Made by a program: the position numbers and the translations under genes. From Ailanthus altissimus (taxonomy: Eukaryota > Streptophyta > Magnoliopsida > Sapindales > Simaroubaceae), in the NCBI GenBank assembly GCA_946807835.1, contig OX327711.1, positions 18,759,501 to 18,823,500 of the forward strand: a DNA stretch of 64,000 bases, given 5' to 3'. Below are positions 1 to 11,187 of the stretch, piece by piece. The notes under the pieces were generated by a model. It searched no databases. It saw only the letters and a list, made by a program, of their open reading frames with translations, and was not told the origin of the DNA. Numbering within the stretch: position 1 is the first letter of the stretch; every line of letters begins with the position of its first letter.

Positions 1-25
1 AATGTCTCAGATTGGGTGAACTTAC

Positions 26-911
26 ATATCTATTGGCTCTGTCAAAGCTGCAAACACAGAGGATAAAAGACAAAGGTTAATTATCAACACAATAAACTTG
101 ATCACATTCAAACAATTAAGCAGACAATAAAGTAAGGATTACTGCAATAAATTGTGCCAAGGGAAAGCTAAAATAATCATTGGCTAATAGGTTGGGTGAC
201 TGACTGGTTCAAAAATATAAACTAATTTATCCAAAACAACACGTCTTCATATATGAATTCAAGACGAGTAAAAATCCCTTTCTTCTCAATTCACCAATGA
301 TAAAACCCAAGTCCACATAACGTTCAGCCTTTCAAAAATCATTTACAAAAATGTATAAAAATATGCATACTGATTTAATTCAACACAACAAACTCAGTCA
401 CACTATGAAATGATCAACAGATCTTAAACGTAGAAAGTGAAATGCTGTCCTAAATCTCATCAAGTTTCTTTAACATTGTTGCAAAATACCTGTGATAGTT
501 GTGCTGAAGCCTTCTTGACATATCCTGCATATAGCTTCACCTATTAAGTTCTTCATATCACTGGAACCACATAAACACCTAAAATCAGGACACAACTTTG
601 TAAACTACAACACTATTCTAATATTAATAGCTCAGGAGAAATTTCTTCTCAACTGATCAACATCATCAAATGGAGATATTAGGGAATTGAGATTTTTGAG
701 TGGGTTACAAATTCTTTTACAGATAATACTCATCAAGCAAACACATGTATTTGAATAAATGCTTACATGCGGCACTCAACGCTTGTGCCATGATTGCAAA
801 ATGGACAGCTGAAGACAGTGTCAAGCTTGTCCATTCTCTTCTTGGGAGGTGGCTTTGCCCTCGACTTCCTCTTTCCCATGCCTCAAATTTCCGATTCACA
901 AACAAATCAAT
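26..911 (-). CDS. ELOF1: Transcription elongation factor 1 homolog (ELOF1), 5' part; gene runs off the left edge
   Basis: ELOF1 is a small zinc-ribbon protein that travels with RNA polymerase II. Three coding exons are visible on the minus strand: 879 down to 767 (ATG at 879; residues begin [18 protein letters not shown], a basic N-terminal tail, then the first zinc pair CPFC), 560 down to 490 ([10 protein letters not shown] then the second pair CRIC), and 47 down to 26 (22 nt, ALTEPID). Phases join exactly (37 codons + 2 nt, then 71 nt, then 22 nt). The splice sites are canonical: donors GTAAGC, GTATTT and GTAAGT, acceptors TTCCAG and TTTGCAG. Another acceptor ends at 912, so the entry starts at 911 and its first 32 nt are 5' UTR; a leader intron lies upstream. 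The last exon, expected to encode YSEWID and the C-terminus, lies outside the window. The family is known from yeast to plants at about 80-90 residues. The residues were recognised from memory of the family, and the match is close. Confidence 0.9.
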
Positions 912-1480
912 CTGTAACCCACAAAAAAAAGTTCAATAACCAAGCAAGATTGAAAATTTACCTTTTATTTCCTTAATGTAATATAACCCAAAGAATTCTA
1001 TATATAATAAGATATACAAAATAGTTCCTTCTACAAAAAATTTCCACTAACTTCTCATTTTTTTTCCAGTTAACCCAAACAAAAAAAAGAAAAGAAAAAG
1101 AGAAATTAAGTCGACTAGATTGACAGTCGTTAACTAAGACAGAATTGCAATTTCCTTTTCATAAATTAATTTCCTAATTTAAGTCTAAATTTTAGTCTTC
1201 CAGCATATAAAGAGAGATAAAGATCAATTTTTTCTTTAAAAAATTTCTCGGCAACCAAAAAGAGTGTCCACATAACAAACAAGAAAACAAAAATTAAAAA
1301 GAAATCAACCAAACAAAGAGGACGCACCAAGATTGACGAAAATCTCCATTGAAACTCAAATCATATATTTTATCGATACGTAACTTTTACAAAAATAATC
1401 AAACTATCAATCAAAAGAGAGATCGAACTCATCAATTAGAAGAACCTAATAAAGAAAAAAAAGATAAGGAAAATCTACCA

Positions 1481-1570
1481 ACCTACGAAAGATTGCTATT
1501 TAATCGCGAAGCGGAAACCCTAGCCTTGGCGATAACGAGAGAATTATAATGAACGAGAAACAAGAAATTG
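1481..1570 (-). promoter_or_regulatory. Probable first (non-coding) exon of ELOF1 with telo-box
   Basis: The minus-strand leader contains a telo-box (AAACCCTA, on the + strand at 1515-1522), a motif common near the start sites of plant housekeeping and translation-related genes. A plausible donor GTTGGTAG follows at 1480 downwards. The transcription start should lie near 1570, about 30 nt below the TATA-like box. The leader intron would then run from about 1480 to 912. Exon limits are inferred, not proven. Confidence 0.45.
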
Positions 1571-1601
1571 TAGAGGGGGTCTTACACAATGCGAGTTGTC
1601 A

Positions 1602-1608
1602 ATTTATA
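1602..1608 (-). promoter_or_regulatory. TATA-like box for ELOF1
   Basis: The minus strand reads TATAAAT here, upstream of the probable ELOF1 leader. Just above it, at 1631-1644, is the perfect-arm inverted motif AAACGATGTCGTTT, which could be a bZIP-like or related core-promoter site. Spacing to the leader is consistent with a TATA promoter. Confidence 0.4.
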
Positions 1609-1649
1609 AGAAATTTCAAATTGGGTACCCAAACGATGTCGTTTTATGG

Positions 1650-3129
1650 TTTCCATTTTTACTGGACTTAAGCGTTGCCGCCGCCAGTTTTCAATTTGTT
1701 CTTTAGTCGGATATATTTGTTAATTTTCGTAAAATGAAATTTTGATAGCCCAATTTGGGCCCAATGAATAGCCAAGCGGCCCTCTTAGGCTCCACTGTTT
1801 CTACCATGAAGCCCAACAATAGATAATAAATCCTCCAATACGGGATTTATTAACTTCAACTTCTAGTGTACTAAAAAGAAAAGAGAAGAAAAATAAATAA
1901 ATAAATAAAATATTAGTTTTTGGTGAATTTTGTTGAATGATTTTTTTTTTTCTCTATTATGATTTTAATCTATTGAATTTGTAGGTTGCATTGGCTCCAT
2001 ATTAGACATGGAATTTGACAACTTAATATGTAGAAGATTTTTGGAAATTTTTTGAAAATGGCCCAAAATATTAGATAATTATCTTTTTTACTTATAAATT
2101 AATGCTCTAATTTTTATTAGCAAAAACTAGGGTAAATAGACTCAATTACCTTTATTTATAATACATAAATATAAATAAAATATTTGAAACCAAATGTATA
2201 AAAATGGGCATTCTCAAAATACACAATTCAACATTCGGACTAAGTAGATTTTAATATTTTAATTTAAAAAAAGGTACAATTACTTTTATTATTATGTAAT
2301 GCATTTATTTAGTATATATTTATAAATTTAAATTTAACCAAATTAGAGTAATGAATGTAGTTTTGAAGTTTTTGTATTTATTTTGTAAATATATGAGTAT
2401 CAAAATATAAACATAGTGTCATGTAATGAAGTGAAAAAAAAATAGGATGAATGAAAGAGAAAAAATCACAAATTTAAAAAAGAAAAAGAAAATCTAAGTT
2501 GGTCATGGGTTTTGCGTAATCGTGATGCAATTGCTCAAAAATACGTGCCTCTTCGTTTGCATGAATCGTTTTGTGTGGCCACACATATTTTTCCATAATA
2601 TTATATTTTATTAATATAAATAATTTTTAATTTTTTTTTATAAGTGTTATGGAATAAAAGTTGCTTATTATATGTTTCGTGGGAAGGTGAAAAGCTTCAA
2701 TGACGATGATAAAAGATATATTAGATACATAAACTTGGGTATTTAGGTTTTGAAGGATATAAAATATGAAGACCTTTTGGATACCGTGTGTCATGTAATT
2801 GAAGTTGATAATGTGTAGCATAAAGTGTCTCTAAATTTTTTTATTAATGTAATGAGGTTTAATTTGAGACCAATTGAAAATAAAAATGAAAATGATATTT
2901 GATTCTTTATGAAATAAAATAAAATAAAATATCGTTATATCCTTTATGTGTAACCGTAGGTCTTAAAGCTCTTGTATATAATGTGAATTTATAGGCTTGT
3001 GATGAGAACTAACCATTATGCCATAATCACTTCATGTTAGCAAACGATAATAACCAGGTAGTATAGTTTTAATAATACCAATTTTCGTGTTTCCCACACT
3101 ACTATTGATTATTATTATTCTTCTACAAT
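1650..3129. other. AT-rich intergenic DNA, no gene seen
   Basis: No ORF with recognisable similarity was found. The stretch contains homopolymer runs and short A/T repeats. It probably includes the left arm of the MULE whose transposase relic follows, but no terminal inverted repeat could be fixed by eye. Confidence 0.5.
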
Positions 3130-5210
3130 ATTCAATAATGATCCAATTGATATACACTATGATAGTCAGACAAATAAGGATATCGATGAAAATGAAAACA
3201 CTAATAATGTAGAAGAAGCTGACGGATTAAATGATTTACAAGAAGGTGAGCAATATTATGTTTCTAATAGTTTTCTTAACGAGGCTTGTATGCATAAAAA
3301 ATGAGACGAACTTGAAGTAGAAAACCTTTTTCACTTTTTTTTTAAATTCTATAATCGAACTTGGTCATATCAGATAAGATATCGTATTTTTAATGAGACT
3401 CTTATGCATAGAAGAAGAGATGAAGTTGAAGTAGAAAATCCTTTTCACTTTCTTTCTTTAATACCACCATCGAACTTGGTCGTATCAGATAAAATATTAT
3501 ATATTTAAAATTATAAATGTGTTGGTGAAGGAGTTGTATGATCACAAAAATAAACTTCATTAGGCTATTAGCTTACTGACGTTTAAGGATAATTAGAGCT
3601 TTAAATTTTAAAGTCTACAAAAGATCATTTTAAGGTAAAATGTGATGATAAAAGATAGTGATTACATGCAGTATCGATTAATGTAAGAAAGTATTTTCTC
3701 ATGTATAAAATAGATGAAGATCATATATATCAACTAGTTGTTTGCGTAATGATCACCACCAAATCAAAAGTTAGATTATTGGTAAACTAATAAAAATAAG
3801 TTTACATTAGTCAATAAAATTTATAAATCAAAGAAGATCCAAGTCTACATACATGAAGAATTTATTGTAGAGTTAATGTATTCTATTGCTTAACGAGCTA
3901 AGGAGCATGCATGCAGGTTGATAGGTGGTACTCTAGAAGATTCGTTTAGACTACTTCATGTATACTGTTATATGTTGGAATAACAAAGTTATTATAGCAA
4001 GCATGTTATGTACTTTTTTTTGTTGTGTTGGGACCATATATCAGATGTTTTTAGTCATCCATCTCACCAATAATTACAGTTGATGAAACATTTTTAAAAG
4101 GTGCATATCTAAGTATAATGTTTATGACCCTATGTAAAGATAAAAATAATTAAAAAAAAATTCATTGGCATAAGGGATTTTTTATTCTAAAAATGATACT
4201 TTTTAGGCATGGTTTATGACTAAACTGCAAGGATTTATTGATGATATTGAGGATCTTGTATTTGTATTCAATTGACACGCCATTATTGAGAAGACCATTT
4301 TGGTTGTGTATTCTATTGCTTATTATGAGGATTGCATCTATTACTTGAATAGAAGTTTGGTTACAAAATATAAGATACCATTAAAAAAGAAAAAAAAAAG
4401 CTTTGTAACTTTTTATTTTATTGCCATAAAAGCATATCGCATTTTTTAACTTTTGAAAGCAAATTAACAAGATGTGAGAAATAAAACTTGAAACAAAAAA
4501 GTACTTAGAGGAGAATGTTGGTTTTCCAAAATTGACTTGATCAGTAGGAGCATTCAGAAGATATGACATCATAATCATTAATATTACATAGAGTATTAAT
4601 GTTGTTATAAAAGATGCACAATATCTTCTTATGATGACATTGGTTAAGTGAATACGAGAGCTAATACAAAAATAAAATTTTCAAGATGAGAGGTTGCAAA
4701 AGGTATGACATCTTTTTTAATGACATAGGAAAATCGTAAGGTTTAGAAGCACAATGATAAATCTAGTCACATGAAAGTCCGCCTAGTCAATAGTTTACAT
4801 TTTGTCGTGAATGATAGAAGTAGAATTGAAAAGTGGACATCTTGGCAAAGACATGTAATTGTCGGAAGTTTAACTTTTAGTAACTACTTTGTGCCTATAC
4901 TATTACGGTATCCAAACAAACTAAATTACAATGTTAGGATCTTTGATCACTTTATTGCACGTTTGAGTGCTTATTCATGCATATAGCAAGTCAGTTAATC
5001 TGCTTGGCCAGTCGTCAAATTGGATAGTTTTTGACGATTTGAGAGATGTTAACATTCAATCTCTTATAGTACATCAACACTCAATGATGCATCAAAAGAA
5101 ACAAATCCATCGCAAAAGGAGGAATTGACAAATAATGTATGTAATTACTATAAGCAACAAGGATATAATCGTCGAACTCGTCAAAACCTTATTGCTTTAT
5201 ATAGCAATTG
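3130..5210 (+). pseudogene. Decayed MuDR-type Mutator-like (MULE) transposase
   Basis: Fragments in several frames follow the order of a MuDR transposase. An acidic N-terminal stretch ends in DLQEGEQYYVSNSF. A DDE-domain block PIITVDETFLKG, with its first catalytic Asp, lies near 4066-4105 and is followed by a relic of the KDKNN segment. WFMTKLQGFIDDIEDLVFV, normally just before the second catalytic Asp, lies near 4205-4265. A C-terminal zinc-knuckle remnant, NNVCNYYKQQGYNRRTRQN, sits near 5125-5185; the family pattern is CX2CX4HX4C, so the second Cys, the His and the last Cys are lost. Stops and frameshifts occur throughout, so it is certainly dead. The N-terminal part carries a 114-bp tandem duplication (3274-3387 and 3388-3501). 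Limits are approximate. Confidence 0.7.
3274..3501 (+). repeat. Tandem duplication, two units of 114 bp
   Basis: Both units contain TATGCATA, then GAAGTTGAAGTAGAAAA-like sequence, then TCGAACTTGGTC and ATCAGATAA. TATGCATA recurs at 3289 and 3403. The period of 114 is 38 codons, so the duplication was in frame when it arose. The units now differ at many sites, so it is old. Confidence 0.7.
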
Positions 5211-6974
5211 ATATTATCTGTTGTTGTATTTTGTTATTAATTAATTTTATTTATCTTTGTATAACTTAAATTTAAATTTAATGTGATTTTTTATTTGTTA
5301 TTTTACTACTGTTTAATATTGTTTTAAAATTTTAAAATTAAATTTATAATGAACATTATTTTTATTTGCCACTTTAAAATTAATTTGCAAAGTAAAAAGA
5401 TCCAAATCATACATTGTATTTATTTTGAGGCTGGAGTTTACAATACTATGACCGTCTTTTATTTAACAAAAAGACTAATTTGGGGTCCAAAATCTAAAGG
5501 CCTACCCAACATCAGATACTCAATAAATATATAAATAAACACTCCACAATTCTTATTATGCACCATTTGTGGAGACAATTGACATCGAAGCACAACAAAT
5601 CTAAAATAGCATCCTTTAAATATTATAAATTTGACGTAATTAGAGATAGTGTGACATAAGAATACACAAAGAGCGAGCCTCTAGTATGCCGTTATTGTAT
5701 TCATTAATGTTAGATTCATATATAGTAATCTTTTAGTGCAATAAATCTATCTCTGTCGCAACCCAATGCTTATATTTGTAGTTAACGAAAATATAAACCT
5801 ACATAGGGTTAGCTATAGTGATTACCTATACAAAATTTAATAATGTATAATAAAAAAATATTGTTTAGCTATAATGATTACCTTATTAACCTTAGCCTAC
5901 AGTTTGTCACCAAGTAAATTTTCTTTTAGTCCTATTACATATAATAATAGCATTAGGTCCCATGCAATGATAGATAGATCATGGGTAAATTAACTGTAAA
6001 TATAATTATAAGACTCTTAAATTTACAACAAAAAAAATTAATAAATGTTAAAGTCACACTAAAAAAATCTACTAAAAAATATTTATAGAAAAATATTTAT
6101 CTATAGTGTAGACATTTGTGGTAATGCTTGTTGATACTTGCACTAGTGGAAACAGACAAACTTCAAGTACTTGTTAACAGATAAACTTCAGGTACTTATT
6201 AATATGTTGTAAAACTCAACATATATGTATAAGAAAATAAATGGAATAAAAAAATTGTTGAATTAAAGAAATACATTAACACTTAAGTCCTTACAAAATC
6301 ATTCAGCCAATTGCTTAAGAGTTGATGAAACCATGATAGGTTTATCATCAATCCCAAGTAAACTAATACTACATTTACCATTGTGAACCTAACCTTTAAA
6401 CTCCGATTGGACAGTCAAGTTTATCAGCTATAACGGATTTACTTCAAGCTTGATCTCATTGCATAGAGGCTATACTTGAAAATCTATCTTTTTCTTCATG
6501 ATTTTCTTTAGTATAAGATTGATAAGTGATGTGTGTTTTAACCATGCAACTTTGTACTAGTCCTCAAACATACTCATACATTTTGCAGCATCGTGTAAGA
6601 TTTGTATACTTACAGGATTGTCGGGCTGGTATTGCATGTTTAGTTGCAAGTTATACCTAGCTGGTAAAGGTAGACATCATTAATCACATTTTCTCTAAAC
6701 TGAAACAAAACATATTAGTGGATATGTTAAGTGAACTAATTTATTGTTTTGTAAGCTATATTTATTCTCTTGCCATTGATTTATGTTTACCATATTAGAA
6801 CATGACTAAGCATATTGCATTATTAGTGTCATTTAATGCATAATATCATCCCAAACCCAATTCACCCTTTGAAATAACTCTCAGTCCAGGTTTATTCTTT
6901 GCATAAGTTATGCTTTGTCCAACCTTCATTATTCTTAGAGATCTTTAATCTTTGTTGCAACTTTATAATTTAAT
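5211..6974. other. AT-rich intergenic DNA, no gene seen
   Basis: No coding similarity was recognised in either strand. The right arm of the preceding MULE may lie here but could not be delimited. Confidence 0.5.
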
Positions 6975-8935
6975 GACGTGTTTGAAAGTGATGATTAATC
7001 TATGGTATATGCATGTGATCTAAGTATTCATATAGCATATATACGCATCAAATACATATATATATACACATAAAATACGTAGCAGAAGTTCAAAATAATA
7101 TTATGAACACAATCAAACGCATTTTAAATCAAATTAAAACTGAGATTAAGAATCATTACCATTGAATTTTTCAGATTAAAATATTAGAAGTCCACCTAAA
7201 ATGAAACTTGTTGGTAATTTTAATGATCAATGGGGCATATTTGATCAACTAGACAACAACCTCAAATTTAATAAGTGAGTTCAACTCCTTAAACTTAAGA
7301 TTAACACTTTAACCTAAAGTTCAACTCTTGAAATATTAATACATTTACAAAGCAATAAACATTTTATTTTAATTCAACATTTTGAACAACAAAATATTTC
7401 AATCATTGCTTGTTTTTCAACCGATTGAGAATGGTTGGCCATTCTTTTTTTTATGAGAGAGAGAAGTTTTGTTTTGTTTTGTTTTAATTTTAAGAGTTAA
7501 AGATTAGAAAACAAACAATAAATGTTGAATGTTAAAGTGGGTTCTATCAAACTTACACTTGAGTTAACTTAACCGAAGGCTCATTATACATCACGTGTCA
7601 CTATTTAATTGGTCAACAATAATTGTTATTCAATTAATTGTACTTAACACTTAAGATTGACACATACGCATTTCGAGGGTTCCTGAAACAAATATTTAAT
7701 TTTGTTGGATTTTACTATATTGAACTATTCAATCCGGTATATTGCCTCAATGTATAACGAGCCGCTATAAACTTAGCAAACTCTTTCTCCTTTAGCTTCA
7801 TCCACTGATCAATGTCCTCGTAGAATACACTTCATATTGCGGGACTCCCTAAGTCTATGTCAGATTCATCAAATGAAACTATTTCATGAGTTCATGATCG
7901 ATGCCCTCGGCACACATCATAGATATTATAAATCAAAGCATTAGACCATACAAGTTAAGGTTAAAATGAATACATATAATATTTCTATCACTTATACCCT
8001 GAATAAGTGGGGATATAGATTAGCACTGTCAAATTACTATGTGCCCATCCACAATCTTATTTTTAGATTTGTATCTCGATGAATAATATAAATAAACACT
8101 TTTGTTATATAGTTCAACCCTGTGGGAAATTTCTTTCCCGGGTTTATTCCTCACAACCGTAAGTTTTTTTGAGACATAATCTCAAAGTATCAGATATACT
8201 ATCCACTTATGTGAGCTGATGGATTCCGTATCTACACACACCAGACTGCATGAGCATCGGACCACACCTAGTAACACGTAGCGGTTAGACCATAAAAGAT
8301 CTCTAACATCCGTGGAACCGAAGTATGGTGGATTACCCACAAGTTTACTGCAGCGCTCAGGTCAAAGGACTACATATACTACTTAACTTGAGAGGACCTA
8401 CCATTGAAGATTTCATAGGATATCTATTAGGGTCCTCGTGAGTCTGTCTAGTATTCAGTCTTAACTGAATACTTGTATACTTATACGAGCTCTAAACTTA
8501 TAGTCAGTTAAGAATAACCATCTACACCCTACAGATATAAATATATACTGATCTATATAAAAATGATTCATCAATAGACCTGCATAATGACATTTTCTAG
8601 CATCTATTGCAACTCTTTACAACTATATCATTACTAGTATACCGTCAGGTCTTTATCCATTATAGACAAAGTTCTAACTTTTTAGATGTTGCTAACTCTT
8701 AAAACTTGCTAACTTTTAATAGTGCTAAACTGTTAACACTTATAACCCTTATCTCTGCTAACCCTTAATATCGGTCTAAACTCCTTTAGACCGGATCTAT
8801 ACCATTTTCTGATCATACAGTGTCTGTAATGTGACAAGTATCATTACCATTTAATAAAGAGTATTGACGATTTAATAAAAAAATACATTGTATAAATATT
8901 ACCAAATAAATATTTATACAAACAGAGATGACACG
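6975..8935 (+). repeat. Dispersed non-coding repeat R, copy 1
   Basis: The stretch aligns colinearly with 29124-31240. Clear anchors are gggatatagatta (8020 / 30308), TCGGACCA (8257 / 30550), GTGGAACC (8311 / 30603), GGTCAAAGGAC (8359 / 30650) and ATACTACTTAAC (8376 / 30666). Copy 1 lacks any long ORF, so the repeat looks like a non-autonomous element or a long LTR. The core match (about 7530-8900) is firm; the outer left part (6975-7530) is weaker. No target duplication or terminal repeat could be set. Confidence 0.65.
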
Positions 8936-11180
8936 TAGGCACGTACCATAACAGTGTTTTATTCAAACTATATGTAAATAATTATAATCAATCTACAATG
9001 TAATACACTATTTAAGATAATTTGTTTTTAAAAAATTAAATAAGTATCCAAGATAATATATTGTTGCTCCAGATATTAGTGGGGTTTCTTCATTTTGGCC
9101 CCTCTTAACATCCATATCATCTCTAAGGTTTGTAAAATGGACATAGCTCCTTAGGGTCTATACAACAATATAGAATAAGATCCTTAGCATAGCTCTTTCT
9201 CATCTTTATATTTTTTTAGTAGTAACTTATGATGTACCTCTAAAACCTACAAAAAAAAAATGATATACACATATATATATATATATATCATAGAATTGTT
9301 AATCAATATAAAAAATATAATATTATATGTGAAGATGGTAATATTGATTAAAAATGGCCACCAATTCAACGTATAAATATCTCACCGCAGATAGTTATTG
9401 TCTCAAAATTTTAAACTTTAAACAATAAAAACAACAAATCTACCTCAATAAAAATATATTATTAATATTAATAACGATCAAGAAAATTATGCACATGGCA
9501 ACTATAAGAAATCTAAACACATTATATTTTTCCTTGTTGTTCTTAACAATTTTTTTTTTATTTTTTTTAATTTCTTCAAGACTTCTATACTAAGTGAGTT
9601 ATATATTACTCTTCATGCAATTTTACCTAATGGATGGTTATTAAACTCATTCAAACCATCAATGTTACTTGGCATAAAATTTTAAATACATTTACACTCG
9701 TCATGTGACATCAAAATACGATAAACAAAATAGAATAAATATAATTTTACTACATCTTTATCGTCAACCTAATGAAATTCAATGCACCAAACTAATTATC
9801 TACCTCCTTATATGTCAACATTTTTTTACTACCAAAGTATTTTTTTCATAATTGATTACTCAAATTTGTTGTCAAGTCTCAAACTTGGCGGATAATCTTT
9901 CATCTTTAACCCTATTATTAACAATCAAAATTTATATCTCTTCGTATAGATTTATAGTTTGAACCTACCGTAATAAAATCTCATACACTAAAATTTATAA
10001 AAAAGAAATATTTTGCATGTCTAAAAATCTTCCAATACATGTCACTTTGAATAGTTTCGGCTGAGTTAGTCTCAACTTATGTTTTATAAAGTTTAAGGCT
10101 CACATATTTTAGTGCGATATAATTGACACTAAAAAAAAATTCATTGGCCAAAATTATATATTTTTTGGATACATTATGCTTTCTGTAAAAATAAATAATA
10201 AATTAAATTACACAAAATTAATAATAAATTGAATACACTAACTAATTAAATAAATATAAATTAATAAAGTATTTAATTATTTAATTAATGTCATAATCAT
10301 TATAAAAATAAAAATTATTAAAAAAACTAAAATTCAAATTAATATTAAAATGTAATTTTTTTTCCAGCATGCATTCGTGGGCAACATGCGGTCTATTCGT
10401 GCGCTCGAAACGAGCGCCGCGCATAGCCTACGCAACATGCAATGTACAGTCCACAAATGCTGCACGTAGCCGATGTCCACCGCCGCTATCAGTTTTTTAC
10501 CCTTTTTTTTCCAGCAAATCTGACCAAAAATTGATTTTTTTACACTATCTACTCAAATTTTATCATTTTTATTACACTATATTTCAAATTCAAATAACTT
10601 ATCAACTATTATCCATGTCACTGGTTTCTAAATGTCGCTAATTATTTCAATGCCACCGATTTAAGTATTTTTTATTTCAAGTTTTTTATTTGTTTCAAGA
10701 GTTGAGAGTTGGGGGGCATTTATTCAAAAAAGGAAAATAATGTTGAGGGTAAATCTGTTTATTATTTTTAAACATTTAACAATAAAAGATTAACAATTTT
10801 ATTTTGAGTTAACAAAGACAATGACCCTAAATTTTGAGCCATTTTCAAAAATTTCCCAAGATTTTTTGGCCCCTCTGGGCATACGTCAATGAAATCTGCA
10901 TATGAAAATGATATGCAATTTGGTCAAGATAAAAGTGACAAAAATTCTTAGGCTATGAAGAGAGATGATCTGGCAAAGATGATGATGCCTTAAAGAAAAA
11001 TTTGAGATTAAAATATCATTAGGAAGTTCATTTTGATTATGTGTAATGTGTTTTTTTTTTTAAAATAAAAAACTTATTTCAAGTTTTCCTTTCCTTCTGT
11101 AGTGTTGGGAATTTTATTGGGGGAGGTTTGTTGAGGGTTTATTGGTTACCAGAGATGAAGTACTTGGAATCTACTTCTAT
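8936..11180. other. AT-rich intergenic DNA with one GC-rich island
   Basis: No gene was recognised. A short GC-rich patch at about 10369-10490 (local CpG clusters such as GCGCTCGAAACGAGCGC) interrupts very AT-rich surroundings. An (AT)n run lies at about 9265-9288. Confidence 0.5.
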
Positions 11181-11187
11181 TAGTTAA

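Noticed and set aside
10369..10641. 90-aa ORF in the GC-rich patch
   Set aside because: No domain, low-complexity 3' end and no promoter or splice context; likely chance.
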